A stretch of 64,000 nucleotides of DNA from Hoylesella nanceiensis DSM 19126 = JCM 15639 (GCF_000379965.1 NZ_KB904327.1:310001-374000); one strand, 5' to 3'; shown: positions 8,547-18,043, counted from the stretch's first letter. Numbers and translations are program-made. The notes: generated by a model not told the origin, from the letters alone.

Positions 8547-10232
8547 TTATAAGATAAACTTATAAACTCTAGCACCATAAGGGTCGATTCCCACTTTGAA
8601 TGGCTTCTCAGGAGAGAACATTTGGAAAGTGGTTTCACCTGTTAATAAATCAACAGCATTTACTTGTCCTTCTGATAATGAAAGATGTTCAAAAGCGTGT
8701 CGAGGAATATTAATAGCACATTGCATTTCTAAGTCTGAGAAGTTAGCAACAACCAATAGCACCTCTTGCTTATATGCACGAATGAAAGCATATAAAGAGT
8801 TAGAATTGAAGTTAGATGTCAATGGATTGGCGTACATCAAATCGAAGAAGGAACCCACTGAAACAACTTTCTCTTTGCTCGCAATGCGTAGTATGGCATT
8901 ATACTTATCCCATATTACTTTTTCTTGAGCTGTTAATGCATTCTTTTTATAATAACCTCTATAAAGTTTATCAATTCCCCAGTAATCAAAGATAGTTGTT
9001 CTTCCATCTCTTCCACTGAATCCTTCTGCATCCATTCCTGGTTCACCTAACTCTTGTCCTGCATAAAGCATAAAAGGATTGGATAATAATAAAGAGCTGA
9101 CAACAACTCCAGGGAATCCTTTTTCTGCATCATTTGCAAAGAAAGGAGACGCAATTCGTTGCTCATCATGATTCTCTAGGAAATAAAGCATCTTATTCTT
9201 TATATGATCGGTAGCTTGCCATTGCTTGGTAATTTCTGTAGGCTTTCTTGTTCCTGCGATAACACCTCTTACGCAATCGTACATTCCTACCTTATCATAT
9301 AGATAGTCGAATCCACTTTGTATATAAGTATCATACAATGAAGGATTATAGACTTCACCAATAAAAAGAATATATGGGAATTCGTTCTTTACTTCTTTTA
9401 TAGCGTAAGTCCAGAATGCTGATGGAACCATTTCTGCCATATCACATCTAAATCCATCAACTCCTTTTCTAGCCCAGAATAGAAGTATGTCGGTCATCTT
9501 CTTCCAAGTAGAAGGAATAGGATCAAAATGTTCTGTATGTTCGCCGCATGGATTGCAATAATCTACACCATAATTAAGTTTAATGGTTTCATACCAATCA
9601 TCTTTATTGGGTGCATTATCAAAGCGATCATTGCCCGTAGCTTTTGCTGGTTGCTCAAAATAAGTTGTGTCTGTAGCTTCAGAATACAAACTAAAAGTTG
9701 GAGCAAAAGAAAGCCCATTACAATAATAAAAGTTATTGTTGGTATCGAAATTCTTGGTGGTGTTATCGTTTTCACCTAAATCTTCGACTCCTTCTGGTTT
9801 TGTTATTGATTTGTATTGGCGTGCTACATGGTTGGGGACAAAATCTATAATGGTTTTTAAACCAACCTTACTTGTTCGAGAAAGAAGAGCTTCGAACTCT
9901 TGCATTCTGTCTGGAACGTTTTCTGCTAAATCTGGATCTACATCATAGTAATCGACAATCGCATATGGAGAACCTGCCTTACCTTTTACAATTGCTGGAT
10001 GTTGTGTAGGAATTCCATACTCTTCGTATGAAGTTGTGCTTGCGTGTCTAATTATTCCGGTATACCAAACATGGGTACATCCCATGCTTTTAATGCGTTT
10101 CAGGGTTGATGTATTAAAGTCATTCATTTTACCAACGCCATTTTCGGTAATCGAACCATTGACTATATTATTGTGATTGCGATTACCGAAAAGGCGAGTA
10201 AAGACTTGATAAATAATTAATTTCTTATTCAC
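8547..10232 (-). CDS. Cytoplasmic GH13 alpha-amylase family enzyme
   Basis: A 561-residue glycoside hydrolase family 13 protein acting on alpha-glucans. The barrel motifs are visible in order: IIDFVPNHV (conserved region I), DGFRCDMAEM with the nucleophile Asp (region II), FIGEVYNP with the acid/base Glu (region III) and LENHDEQR with the transition-state Asp (region IV). A small beta-sandwich follows. There is no signal peptide, unlike the secreted SusG-type amylases, so it probably acts on intracellular glycogen or imported maltodextrins. It lies 34 bases after fabD and may be co-transcribed. Exact specificity cannot be read from the sequence. Confidence 0.9.
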   Translation of the reverse strand: MNKKLIIYQVFTRLFGNRNHNNIVNGSITENGVGKMNDFNTSTLKRIKSMGCTHVWYTGIIRHASTTSYEEYGIPTQHPAIVKGKAGSPYAIVDYYDVDPDLAENVPDRMQEFEALLSRTSKVGLKTIIDFVPNHVARQYKSITKPEGVEDLGENDNTTKNFDTNNNFYYCNGLSFAPTFSLYSEATDTTYFEQPAKATGNDRFDNAPNKDDWYETIKLNYGVDYCNPCGEHTEHFDPIPSTWKKMTDILLFWARKGVDGFRCDMAEMVPSAFWTYAIKEVKNEFPYILFIGEVYNPSLYDTYIQSGFDYLYDKVGMYDCVRGVIAGTRKPTEITKQWQATDHIKNKMLYFLENHDEQRIASPFFANDAEKGFPGVVVSSLLLSNPFMLYAGQELGEPGMDAEGFSGRDGRTTIFDYWGIDKLYRGYYKKNALTAQEKVIWDKYNAILRIASKEKVVSVGSFFDLMYANPLTSNFNSNSLYAFIRAYKQEVLLVVANFSDLEMQCAINIPRHAFEHLSLSEGQVNAVDLLTGETTFQMFSPEKPFKVGIDPYGARVYKFIL

Positions 10233-10266
10233 CTTTATATCGTCTTCTAATCTTTTAGGATTTATA

Positions 10267-11154
10267 TTATTCTACTCCGTGGGCAGCAACAGTCTTATCA
10301 ATGCGGCCAATCATTCCTTGTAGTGCTTTTCCAGGTCCACATTCTGTAAAATCATTAGCTCCGTTTGCTATCATATTATTGATAGTTGCGGTCCAACGTA
10401 CTGCTCCTGTTAATTGAGCAACAAGGTTTTTCTTAATTTCTTCTGCGTCTGTGTGTGCTAATGCATCTACGTTTTGATAAACAGGGATACGAGGTGTATT
10501 GAAAGTAACACTCTCAATAGCTGCTTGAAGTTCATCTTTTGCAGGTTGCATTAATGGAGAATGGAATGCACCAGATACTGGTAAAGGAAGTGCTCTCTTT
10601 GCTCCTGCTTCTTTCATCTTCTCACATGCAGTATTGATTGCATCGATACTACCAGAAATAACTAATTGACCTGGACAGTTATAGTTTGCTGCAACTACTA
10701 TGTTTTCAGGTGTAGATATAGATGAACATATTTCTTCTACCTTCTCATCTGCAAGACCAATGATTGCTGCCATGGTACCTTTTGTAGCTTCGCAAGCTTT
10801 TTGCATTGCGTTAGCACGTGCTGCAACAAGTCTAAGACCATCTTCAAAAGAAAGTACTCCTGCAACAACTAAAGCAGAGAACTCACCTAAAGAGTGACCT
10901 GCAACCATTTCTGCATCTAGCTTATCTTCTAGAGATAATGCTGTTATAACGCTGTCTAAGAATACGGCAGGTTGAGTTACTTTTGTTTGTTTAAGTTCCT
11001 CATCTGTACCGTTAAACATTATTTCTGTGATATTGAAGCCAAGAATTTCATTCGCTTTGTCGAATAGTTCTTTCGCAAGGGCACTTGAGTTGTATAACTC
11101 TTTACCCATTCCTACGTATTGAGCCCCTTGACCTGGGAAAACAAATGCTTTCAT
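10267..11154 (-). CDS. fabD: Malonyl-CoA:ACP transacylase FabD
   Basis: FabD loads malonyl from CoA onto acyl carrier protein for fatty-acid synthesis. The 295-residue product starts with FPGQGAQYVGMG, has the nucleophile serine in GHSLGE, the AARANAMQ segment with the carboxylate-binding Arg, and the catalytic His in GAFHSPLM. Length and motifs are those of a full enzyme. The start ATG at 11154 is preceded by a good -7 box. The amylase gene follows 34 bases downstream. Confidence 0.96.
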   Translation of the reverse strand: MKAFVFPGQGAQYVGMGKELYNSSALAKELFDKANEILGFNITEIMFNGTDEELKQTKVTQPAVFLDSVITALSLEDKLDAEMVAGHSLGEFSALVVAGVLSFEDGLRLVAARANAMQKACEATKGTMAAIIGLADEKVEEICSSISTPENIVVAANYNCPGQLVISGSIDAINTACEKMKEAGAKRALPLPVSGAFHSPLMQPAKDELQAAIESVTFNTPRIPVYQNVDALAHTDAEEIKKNLVAQLTGAVRWTATINNMIANGANDFTECGPGKALQGMIGRIDKTVAAHGVE

Positions 11155-11186
11155 GTTCTATTTATTTATGATAATATTTGGAGGTA

Positions 11187-11194
11187 CAAATATA
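11187..11194 (-). promoter_or_regulatory. fabD: -7 promoter element for fabD
   Basis: Minus-strand TATATTTG, an exact fit to TAnnTTTG, 33 bases before the fabD ATG. Confidence 0.6.
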
Positions 11195-11250
11195 ACATCT
11201 TTTTCTTAAATTCATTTAGATAAAAGAATATTTATGTTATATTTACAAGA

Positions 11251-11292
11251 ATAAAATATCCCGAAAAACATGATGTTATCGGGATATTTTAT
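11251..11292 (-). terminator. Terminator of the rpsF-rpsR-rplI operon
   Basis: A perfect 14-bp inverted repeat (11251-11264 with 11279-11292) and a 14-base loop, starting 40 bases past the rplI stop. The following minus-strand sequence is T-rich (TTCTTG) but has no long T-run. Confidence 0.7.
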
Positions 11293-11332
11293 ATTACTAC
11301 AACTGTATAGTTATAATTGTTACAATAAATTA

Positions 11333-11806
11333 TTATTTCTCAGCTGTTTCTTTCTCTTCCTTTGCTGTCTCAGCTACAACCTTAACAGGTACGATTGCTT
11401 CAACTTCTTTGTGGAAGTGAACAGTAGCTTCAAAATCACCTACGTGCTTGATATCACTCATTGTGATAATTTTACGGTCAATTTCGAAACCTTTTTTCTT
11501 TAATTCTTCTGCTACGATTGCAGCGTTTACAGAACCATAAGTAGCACCTGTTGCAGATACTTTAACTTCGATAGTTAGCTCAACACCTTCTAATTCAGCA
11601 GCTCTCTTTTCTGCATTAGCTTTAATAGCTGCAAGTTTGTGAGCTTGTTGTTTTAGGTTTTCTGCTAATACTTTCTTTGCTGATTCTGAAGCAATGATAG
11701 CTTTTCCTGTTGGGATAAGGTAGTTACGGCCATAACCTGATTTTACGTTTACGATATCATTTTTATAGCCTAAACCTATAATATCTTCTCTAAGTATAAT
11801 TTCCAT
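11333..11806 (-). CDS. rplI: 50S ribosomal protein L9
   Basis: L9 binds 23S rRNA domain V. The 157-residue product has the N-terminal L9 signature (MEIILREDIIGLGYKNDIVNV, then GYGRNYLIPTGKA), the long connecting helix (about 45-80) and the C-terminal domain ending near FHKEVEAIVPVKV. A short Glu/Lys-rich tail follows. It is the last gene of rpsF-rpsR-rplI, 15 bases after rpsR. Confidence 0.97.
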   Translation of the reverse strand: MEIILREDIIGLGYKNDIVNVKSGYGRNYLIPTGKAIIASESAKKVLAENLKQQAHKLAAIKANAEKRAAELEGVELTIEVKVSATGATYGSVNAAIVAEELKKKGFEIDRKIITMSDIKHVGDFEATVHFHKEVEAIVPVKVVAETAKEEKETAEK

Positions 11807-11821
11807 TTCGTTACCTCCTTT

Positions 11822-12091
11822 TTATTTCATTAAATCTGTTACATAAGGAAGCAAGGCAATTTGGCGAGCACGCTTAACTGCTTGCGCAACACGTCTTTGG
11901 AATTTCAAAGATGTACCTGTAATTCTACGAGGTAAGATCTTTCCTTGTTCGTTTAAGAACTTCTTCAAGAATTCAGGATCCTTATAGTCAATATACTTAA
12001 TACCACTCTTTTTAAAGCGACAGTATTTCTTTTTCTTATTGTCAACTGATGGTGGGGTTAAATAACGAATTTCGCTTTGTTGTTCTGCCAT
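11822..12091 (-). CDS. rpsR: 30S ribosomal protein S18
   Basis: An 89-residue S18 with the characteristic [18 protein letters not shown] and [13 protein letters not shown] segments; it binds S6 and 16S rRNA on the platform of the 30S subunit. It lies 2 bases after rpsF and 15 before rplI. The standard order in Bacteroidota supports the call. Confidence 0.97.
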   Translation of the reverse strand: MAEQQSEIRYLTPPSVDNKKKKYCRFKKSGIKYIDYKDPEFLKKFLNEQGKILPRRITGTSLKFQRRVAQAVKRARQIALLPYVTDLMK

Positions 12092-12093
12092 GA

Positions 12094-12438
12094 TTAAGCC
12101 TCCTGTTTTTTAGCGTATTTATTCTTTCTCTTGATAGCATACTCTGCTGCATACTTATCAAGTTTAACAGTAATGAAACGGATAATTCTCTCGTCGCGAC
12201 GATAGCCAATTTCGAGAGTATTAACAATTGTAGGCTCAGCCTTGAACTCTAACAAGCAATAAAAACCTGTAGATTTTTTGTCGATAGCATAAGCCATCTT
12301 CTTTAATCCCCATGCCTCTTCGTTCAAAATCTCAGCACCATTATCGGTAAGAAGCTTTTTGAACTTAGCGACCGCTTCCTTCATCTGTTCATCAGATAAA
12401 ACGGGAGTTAAAATGAAAACGGTTTCGTAATGATTCAT
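12094..12438 (-). CDS. rpsF: 30S ribosomal protein S6
   Basis: A 114-residue S6: [19 protein letters not shown] at the start, [23 protein letters not shown] in the middle and [14 protein letters not shown] in the last strand. S6 pairs with S18 in the 30S platform. First gene of its operon, with a promoter box 45 bases upstream. The tail is Lys-rich ([12 protein letters not shown]). Confidence 0.97.
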   Translation of the reverse strand: MNHYETVFILTPVLSDEQMKEAVAKFKKLLTDNGAEILNEEAWGLKKMAYAIDKKSTGFYCLLEFKAEPTIVNTLEIGYRRDERIIRFITVKLDKYAAEYAIKRKNKYAKKQEA

Positions 12439-12482
12439 ACTACTTTAAATTTATTGAAAAATATGTTTATTAATTCGAGGTG

Positions 12483-12490
12483 CAAAGTTA
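12483..12490 (-). promoter_or_regulatory. rpsF: -7 promoter element of the rpsF operon
   Basis: Minus-strand TAACTTTG, matching TAnnTTTG, 45 bases before the rpsF ATG. No clear -33 element. Confidence 0.65.
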
Positions 12491-12597
12491 GTACTTTTTT
12501 ATGAATATCATCCATGGAGTTTTATAATAAGCGAAGAATTATCTTTAATTAACAAATTAATAGCTTGAAAATTCTTGTCTATCCCAAGTGATAGTTA

Positions 12598-12605
12598 TAT
12601 TTTTG
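12598..12605 (+). promoter_or_regulatory. -7 promoter element for the small membrane protein
   Basis: TATTTTTG matches TAnnTTTG. It lies inside the extended reading frame, so translation cannot begin at the in-frame GTG at 12588 and the ATG at 12633 is preferred. Confidence 0.55.
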
Positions 12606-12632
12606 TGCTCCGTAAGAGATTATTATAGACAA

Positions 12633-12812
12633 ATGAAAGAATATATATATAATGCTTTTGGTTTACACCTTATATATATAGGGGTACTGCTACAAATATT
12701 GAGTGCTTTTCAATTTATGAGCGGATATAAGAATATTTGCATTATTGCAGGTTTCTTATTAGTCTGTATTGGTTTTGTAACCTATCTCCTACTCAAAAAG
12801 AAACAACATTAA
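12633..12812 (+). CDS. Small two-helix membrane protein, unknown function
   Basis: I do not recognise this 59-residue product. It starts MKEYIYNAFGLHLIYIGVL, has two hydrophobic segments (about 9-26 and 32-51) and ends in a basic KKKQH tail. The topology is two transmembrane helices with the tail probably cytoplasmic. A promoter element sits 28 bases upstream and it is alone between divergent rpsF and convergent glucokinase genes. An independent promoter and a good membrane pattern argue that it is real. Confidence 0.6.
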   Translation: MKEYIYNAFGLHLIYIGVLLQILSAFQFMSGYKNICIIAGFLLVCIGFVTYLLLKKKQH

Positions 12813-12892
12813 AATATTTATAGATCCAATCCATAATAAGGACTTCTTTATTAGAGAAGAGCTTGGATTGAAAGATAAAGGTTAAATAAAAA

Positions 12893-12936
12893 TGATATCA
12901 TCTAACTATATTTTAGTCTATAGAAAGATGATATCA
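12893..12936 (-). terminator. Inverted repeat between the small ORF and glucokinase, possible bidirectional terminator
   Basis: TGATATCATCT (12893-12903) pairs perfectly with AGATGATATCA (12926-12936) across a 22-base loop. It is 31 bases past the glucokinase stop, and the downstream minus-strand sequence is T-rich. Confidence 0.5.
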
Positions 12937-12966
12937 CTTATTTTAGAATATCTTATTCTTAAAGAA

Positions 12967-13944
12967 TTATAGATCCCATCCTACAGCAGATGCACCTAAT
13001 ACAGCAGCAGAAGAACCTTCTAGACCGCTAATTAAGAATTTTGCTTTGTTCTTATAAATCTTCAAGACATGTTCGTCGAAGCTTCTTTTCAAAGGTTCCA
13101 TTAGTAAGTCGCCAGCTTTTGTTAATCCACCGAAGAAGATAAACGCTTCAGGTGAAGAGAAAGCTGCAAAGTCTGCACATGCTTCACCTAGCATTTCACC
13201 AGTAAAGTCATACACTCTTTTTGCAAGTTTGTCACCTTTGCTAGCAGCAATACTAACATCTAATGAAGTAATATCTTCTGGGTTTAATTCACGTAATAAC
13301 GAATCTTCGTCAGAATTTTGTAAGAACTCACGAGCAGTTCTTGCTACACCTGTTGCAGAGCAGTAAGTTTCTAAACAACCTGTTCTACCGCAACCGCAAG
13401 AGCGTCCGTCTTCTCTACGGAATGGAACGTGACCTAATTCTCCAGCGAAACCATCACATCCGTAAACTACTTGACCATTTATAACGATTCCAGAACCAAC
13501 ACCTGTACCAAGAGTTATTACAATGAAGTTTTTCATACCACGTGCAACTCCGTATGCCATTTCACCAATAGCAGCAGCATTTGCATCATTAGTTAAACCT
13601 ACAGGAATATTGTTAAGACGTTCAGAGAATAGTTTTGCCAAAGGTACTTTGCCGTCATGTGCCCATGATAAGTTTGGAGCGAACTCTATCGAACCGCTAT
13701 AGAAGTTGCCATTAGGAGCACCAATACCCATAGCTTTAATTGTTTCGATACCACCAACTTGTTCTATTATAACGTTAAGAGCGTCGATAGCACGATCTAC
13801 ATATTCTTCTACAGTGTTAGAAGCTGTTTTTATTGCAGTCGTAGCTTTGATCTCCCCTCTACTATCTACAATTCCAAATACAGAGTTTGTACCTCCTAAA
13901 TCAAGGCCTATTACATAGGGCTTTACTAATGGTTCTTCATTCAT
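12967..13944 (-). CDS. ROK family glucokinase
   Basis: A 325-residue ROK sugar kinase phosphorylating glucose (possibly other hexoses) with ATP. The N-terminal phosphate loop GLDLGGTNSVFGI, the catalytic Asp in LTNDANAAA, ITLGTGVGSG, and the zinc-binding signature CGCGRTGCLE after GHVPF are all present. No HTH precedes the kinase, so this is an enzyme rather than a NagC-type repressor. It is monocistronic with an excellent -33/-7 promoter 58 bases upstream. Confidence 0.93.
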   Translation of the reverse strand: MNEEPLVKPYVIGLDLGGTNSVFGIVDSRGEIKATTAIKTASNTVEEYVDRAIDALNVIIEQVGGIETIKAMGIGAPNGNFYSGSIEFAPNLSWAHDGKVPLAKLFSERLNNIPVGLTNDANAAAIGEMAYGVARGMKNFIVITLGTGVGSGIVINGQVVYGCDGFAGELGHVPFRREDGRSCGCGRTGCLETYCSATGVARTAREFLQNSDEDSLLRELNPEDITSLDVSIAASKGDKLAKRVYDFTGEMLGEACADFAAFSSPEAFIFFGGLTKAGDLLMEPLKRSFDEHVLKIYKNKAKFLISGLEGSSAAVLGASAVGWDL

Positions 13945-14001
13945 GTTGTTATATTTTAATATTGTTTATTGTCCGATTATTTAAAGATTAAAGATGTTTC
14001 G

Positions 14002-14032
14002 CAAAGTTATTAAAAATATGCTAGCTTGCAAA
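14002..14032 (-). promoter_or_regulatory. Full -33/-7 Bacteroidota promoter for glucokinase
   Basis: On the minus strand TTTG (14032-14029) is followed after 19 bases by TAACTTTG (14009-14002), the textbook spacing. The kinase ATG is at 13944. Confidence 0.85.
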
Positions 14033-14084
14033 CTTTTAAATAGAAAATTTGTGCAATCGGTGTTTTTTTTGCAATTTTGCATCC

Positions 14085-14756
14085 ATGTTTCTGAATATTA
14101 ATCACATTGATATATTAGATTTAATCCTAAAGGGAATACTAATAGGCATTATTGCATCAGCTCCAATGGGTCCTGTTGGTATTCTTTGCATTCAAAGAAC
14201 GCTAAATAAAGGTCGTTGGTATGGCTTTGCTACTGGATTTGGAGCAGCCGTAAGCGATATGCTATACGCTTTAATTACAGGACTTGGAATGAGCTTTATT
14301 ATGGATTTTATTAGTAGTCCTCAAGCTCTTTTTATACTTAAAATAAGCGGAAGCCTCATTCTTATGGCGTTTGGAATATATTCTTTTAAAAGCAATCCAA
14401 CTAAAAAGATTCATAAGAGCGGTAAGAAAAAAGGAAGTTTGATATATAATATGGCGACAGCTTTTGGGGTAACCATATTTAATCCTTTGATTATTTTCCT
14501 TTTTATCGCCTCATTTGCTCAGTTTGCATTTATAAGACCCGACCATCCTTTTGAAATGGGTGTAGGTTATTTCTGCATCTTTTTAGGAGCACTTCTATGG
14601 TGGTTTGGACTAACATGGTTGATTGATCAAATCAGAGGAAAGTTCGATACATCTGGAATCTTATTGATCAATAAAATAATTGGTTGCGTTGTTATTATCT
14701 TTTCTGCCATTATGTTGGTAGGAACAGCATTCAATTTATACACCATTTCAATATAA
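14085..14756 (+). CDS. LysE/RhtB-family transporter
   Basis: A 223-residue inner-membrane protein with about six hydrophobic segments. The LysE-family N-terminal motif SAPMGPVGILCIQR (about 24-37) and the following GFATGFGAAVSDMLYA are clear. The family exports amino acids or related small molecules; the substrate here is unknown. I prefer the ATG at 14085 to the in-frame TTG at 14049, because the upstream stretch encodes a non-family Cys/Phe-rich peptide. It starts the run LysE, DUF4924, rfbD, prfC. Confidence 0.85.
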   Translation: MFLNINHIDILDLILKGILIGIIASAPMGPVGILCIQRTLNKGRWYGFATGFGAAVSDMLYALITGLGMSFIMDFISSPQALFILKISGSLILMAFGIYSFKSNPTKKIHKSGKKKGSLIYNMATAFGVTIFNPLIIFLFIASFAQFAFIRPDHPFEMGVGYFCIFLGALLWWFGLTWLIDQIRGKFDTSGILLINKIIGCVVIIFSAIMLVGTAFNLYTISI

Positions 14757-14795
14757 ATTTTATCTTTATTCATTTAGAATAAATACTTGATTATT

Positions 14796-15338
14796 ATGTT
14801 TATATCACAAGAACTAAGAAAGAAAAATATCGCAGAATACCTATTATACATGTGGCAAGTCGAAGATCTTATTCGAGCTTACCAATGTTCTTTGTCTAGA
14901 ATACAAAACGAATACATCGCTAAATTTGATTATTCAGAAGATAAAAAGGCAGATTTAATCGACTGGTATGGCGATCTTATCCGAATGATTAATCAAGAGG
15001 GTAAACGTGAAAAGGGACATCTTTCTATCAATTCAATTCTTGTAGAAGATCTAAAAGACTTACACAATCAGTTACTTCAAAGTTCAAAGTTTCCTTTTTA
15101 TAATGCCGAATATTATAAAGTTCTACCCTTTATAGTAGAATTAAGAAATAAAGGAGATAAAGATATCAATGAAATAGAAACCTGCTTAAATGCTCTTTAT
15201 GGTGTGATGATGCTGAAACTGCAAGGCAAACCATTGTCAGTAAATACAGAAAATGCCATTAAAGAGATTACTATTTTTATTGGTATGCTTTCTGATTATT
15301 ATTTAAAAGATAAAACAGAAGGACTCGTTTTTGAATAA
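14796..15338 (+). CDS. DUF4924 family protein
   Basis: A 180-residue, mostly helical soluble protein matching DUF4924, a Bacteroidota family of unknown function (FISQELRKKNIAEYLLYMWQ, later LIDWYGDLIRMINQEG). No signal peptide or membrane segment. The ATG at 14796 is used rather than the TTG at 14787. It lies between the LysE gene and rfbD, and its neighbourhood with rfbD and prfC is common in the phylum. Confidence 0.8.
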   Translation: MFISQELRKKNIAEYLLYMWQVEDLIRAYQCSLSRIQNEYIAKFDYSEDKKADLIDWYGDLIRMINQEGKREKGHLSINSILVEDLKDLHNQLLQSSKFPFYNAEYYKVLPFIVELRNKGDKDINEIETCLNALYGVMMLKLQGKPLSVNTENAIKEITIFIGMLSDYYLKDKTEGLVFE

Positions 15339-15369
15339 ACTTTCTGTTCTTAGAATATAACATCACGAT

Positions 15370-16224
15370 ATGAGAATTTTAGTAACAGGTTCTAATGGGC
15401 AATTAGGAAGTGAAATTGTTGCACTTCAGGCCCAAGAAACCCTACATCAATGGTTTAATCTAGATATAAATGAGTTAGATATTACAGATAAAAATGCCGT
15501 AGAGCAGTTTGTTCTTAGTAATAAAATTGATGGGATCATTAACTGTGCAGCTTATACCAATGTAGATAAAGCCGAAGAAGATGTTGCTCTTTGTTATAAG
15601 GTTAATAGAGATGCACCTCAATATTTGGCGCAAGCAATTGAAAAAGTAGGTGGATTTATCATTCATATATCTACTGATTATGTTTTTGATGGAACCAATA
15701 ATATTCCCTATACCGAGCAAGATAAGCCCAATCCTGTAACCATTTATGGAAAAAGCAAGATCGAAGGAGAACAATATGTTTGTGAGTCTTGCAAACAACA
15801 TATTATTATTCGTACTGCATGGGTTTATTCTTCGTATGGAAAGAATTTTGTAAAAACAATGATTAAGTTGGGTAAAGAGAAACCAAGCTTAGGTGTTATA
15901 TTCGACCAAATAGGCTCTCCTACTTATGCAAGAGATTTGGCTAAGGCTATCATTACAATTGTAAATCAAGGTATTATACCTGGATTTTACAACTTTTCAA
16001 ATGAAGGCGTTATCAGTTGGTACGATTTTACGAAGCACATTCATCAACTTGCTAATATCACTTCGTGCAAGGTTGCGCCAATTCATACTGCCGACTACCC
16101 TACTCTTGCTCAACGTCCACATTTCTCTGTGCTTGATAAAACCAAGATAAAGAATACCTATAATATTGAAATTCCTTATTGGAGAGATTCTTTAGAAGAA
16201 TGTATTCAACTCCTTGAACAGTAA
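15370..16224 (+). CDS. rfbD: dTDP-4-dehydrorhamnose reductase
   Basis: RmlD/RfbD reduces dTDP-4-dehydrorhamnose to dTDP-L-rhamnose with NAD(P)H. The 284-residue extended SDR protein has the nucleotide motif TGSNGQLGSEI (6-16), INCAAYTNVDKAE, STDYVFDG and the catalytic YGKSKIEGE (Tyr/Lys). It stands alone here without rfbA, B or C, as is usual in Bacteroidales where rfbD neighbours prfC. 31 bases separate it from each neighbour, suggesting one transcript. Confidence 0.93.
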   Translation: MRILVTGSNGQLGSEIVALQAQETLHQWFNLDINELDITDKNAVEQFVLSNKIDGIINCAAYTNVDKAEEDVALCYKVNRDAPQYLAQAIEKVGGFIIHISTDYVFDGTNNIPYTEQDKPNPVTIYGKSKIEGEQYVCESCKQHIIIRTAWVYSSYGKNFVKTMIKLGKEKPSLGVIFDQIGSPTYARDLAKAIITIVNQGIIPGFYNFSNEGVISWYDFTKHIHQLANITSCKVAPIHTADYPTLAQRPHFSVLDKTKIKNTYNIEIPYWRDSLEECIQLLEQ

Positions 16225-16255
16225 AAGAAAATAGAATAATAAATAAAGTATAGAC

Positions 16256-17824
16256 ATGCTTAACGAAATAGAAAGAAGAAGAACGTTTGCAATTATATCA
16301 CACCCCGACGCAGGTAAGACTACTCTTACTGAGAAGTTCCTTCTCTTCGGAGGTCAGATACAAGTTGCAGGAGCCGTAAAAAGTAATAAAATTAAGAAGA
16401 CAGCAACTTCAGACTGGATGGAGATTGAGAAACAAAGAGGTATCTCTGTTTCTACATCTGTGATGGAGTTTGATTATAATAACTATAAAATCAACATTCT
16501 AGATACTCCTGGTCACCAAGACTTTGCTGAAGATACTTACCGTACTTTGACTGCTGTTGACTCTGCAATTATTGTTGTTGACTCTGCAAAAGGTGTGGAA
16601 ACACAAACCCGAAAGCTCATGGAGGTTTGTAGAATGAGAAAGACTCCAGTTATCATTTTCGTTAATAAAATGGATAGAGAAGGACGTGATCCTTTTGATA
16701 TCCTCGACGAATTAGAAAAGGAACTACAAATTAAAACTTGTCCTTTGTCATGGCCTATCAATCAAGGAGCTAAGTTCAAGGGTGTTTATAACATATATGA
16801 ACAAAAATTAGACCTCTTCACTCCTAACAAACAAAAGGTGACAGAGAAGGTTGAAGTTGATATAACAAGTAAGGATCTAGACGCTCATGTGGGTGATAGT
16901 GATGCCTCTAAATTGCGTGAAGACCTAGAACTTGTTCAAGAAGTATATCCAACTTTCGACAATGCGTCATATAAAGCGGCAGAAACAGCACCTGTGTTCT
17001 TCGGATCAGCATTAAACAACTTTGGTGTACAAGAATTGCTCGATTGCTTTGTGGAGATTGCTCCTTCTCCTCGTCCAACTAAAGCTGAAGAACGAGAAGT
17101 GAAGCCAGAAGAACCCAAGTTCACTGGATTTATCTTTAAAATTACAGCAAATATCGACCCTAATCATCGTAGTTGTATTGCTTTCTGTAAAATTTGTAGT
17201 GGTAAATTTGTGCGTAATCAACCCTATTTACATGTACGTTTAGGAAAAACAGTACGTTTTTCTTCACCCACACAGTTCATGGCTCAGCGTAAAAGTACTA
17301 TTGATGAGGCGTATCCAGGTGATATTATTGGTTTACCAGATAATGGTATCTTTAAGATTGGTGATACTATAACCGATGGAGAACAATTGCATTTCCTTGG
17401 TTTACCATCATTTTCTCCTGAGATGTTTAAATACATTGAGAACGATGATCCAATGAAAACAAAGCAGCTTAATAAGGGTATCGATCAGTTAATGGACGAA
17501 GGTGTTGCTCAGTTATTTGTCAATCAGTTTAACAATCGCAAGATCATTGGAACCGTAGGACAACTTCAATTCGAGGTAATTCAATATCGTTTGGAAAACG
17601 AATACAATGCTAAATGTCGCTGGGAGCCTGTTCATCTTTACAAAGCTTGTTGGATTGAGGCTGATAGCGAGGCTGAATTAGAGAATTTCAAGAAGCGAAA
17701 ATATCAATATATGGCGAAGGATAAGGAAGGAAGGGATGTGTTCCTTGCCGATTCTAGCTATGTGTTGAGTATGGCACAACAAGACTTTGAGCATATAAAA
17801 TTCCACTTTACATCTGAGTTCTAA
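16256..17824 (+). CDS. prfC: Peptide chain release factor 3
   Basis: RF3 is a GTPase that recycles RF1/RF2 from the ribosome after termination. The 522-residue product has G1 HPDAGKTTL, switch I with [12 protein letters not shown]3 DTPGHQDF, G4 NKMD and the RF3-specific C-terminal domain ([21 protein letters not shown]). Length matches E. coli RF3 (529). A good terminator hairpin lies 35 bases after the stop, then repeat array B. Confidence 0.97.
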   Translation: MLNEIERRRTFAIISHPDAGKTTLTEKFLLFGGQIQVAGAVKSNKIKKTATSDWMEIEKQRGISVSTSVMEFDYNNYKINILDTPGHQDFAEDTYRTLTAVDSAIIVVDSAKGVETQTRKLMEVCRMRKTPVIIFVNKMDREGRDPFDILDELEKELQIKTCPLSWPINQGAKFKGVYNIYEQKLDLFTPNKQKVTEKVEVDITSKDLDAHVGDSDASKLREDLELVQEVYPTFDNASYKAAETAPVFFGSALNNFGVQELLDCFVEIAPSPRPTKAEEREVKPEEPKFTGFIFKITANIDPNHRSCIAFCKICSGKFVRNQPYLHVRLGKTVRFSSPTQFMAQRKSTIDEAYPGDIIGLPDNGIFKIGDTITDGEQLHFLGLPSFSPEMFKYIENDDPMKTKQLNKGIDQLMDEGVAQLFVNQFNNRKIIGTVGQLQFEVIQYRLENEYNAKCRWEPVHLYKACWIEADSEAELENFKKRKYQYMAKDKEGRDVFLADSSYVLSMAQQDFEHIKFHFTSEF

Positions 17825-17859
17825 TAATCCTTTTACTAAAGGAAAAATAGCATATAAAT

Positions 17860-17897
17860 AAAAGAGAGTATGTATTGTAAAATACACACCCTCTTTT
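17860..17897 (+). terminator. Intrinsic terminator of prfC
   Basis: A 17-bp stem with two mismatches (17860-17876 with 17881-17897) capped by the tetraloop GTAA and followed by Ts. The left arm shares AAAGAGAGTATGTAT with the rpsA terminator. Confidence 0.8.
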
Positions 17898-17955
17898 TTG
17901 TTTTAGTTACTTTAGGGTCTGTTCTTTAGGATCTTATATATTCTCTTCTAATAGC

Positions 17956-18043
17956 ATTGCTTTTATAAAACAAAGGCATTGTGTTTACATTTCAGTTGCA
18001 TTACTTTTTGATAGAAAAAGCAATGAGTTTTTCTACCTATTTA
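17956..18043 (+). repeat. 22-bp periodic direct repeat array B (4 units, plus orientation)
   Basis: Units begin at 17956, 17978, 18000 and 18022, exactly 22 bases apart. Cores: ATTGCTTTTA, ATTGTGTTTA, ATTACTTTTT, AATGAGTTTT. A weak fifth unit may start at 18044. The array begins 59 bases beyond the prfC terminator. The gap 17825-18165 otherwise holds only the terminator and the promoter of the next gene. Confidence 0.7.

Noticed and set aside
9528-9948. Rightward frames within the amylase gene
   Set aside because: They are antisense to catalytic GH13 motifs and resemble no family.
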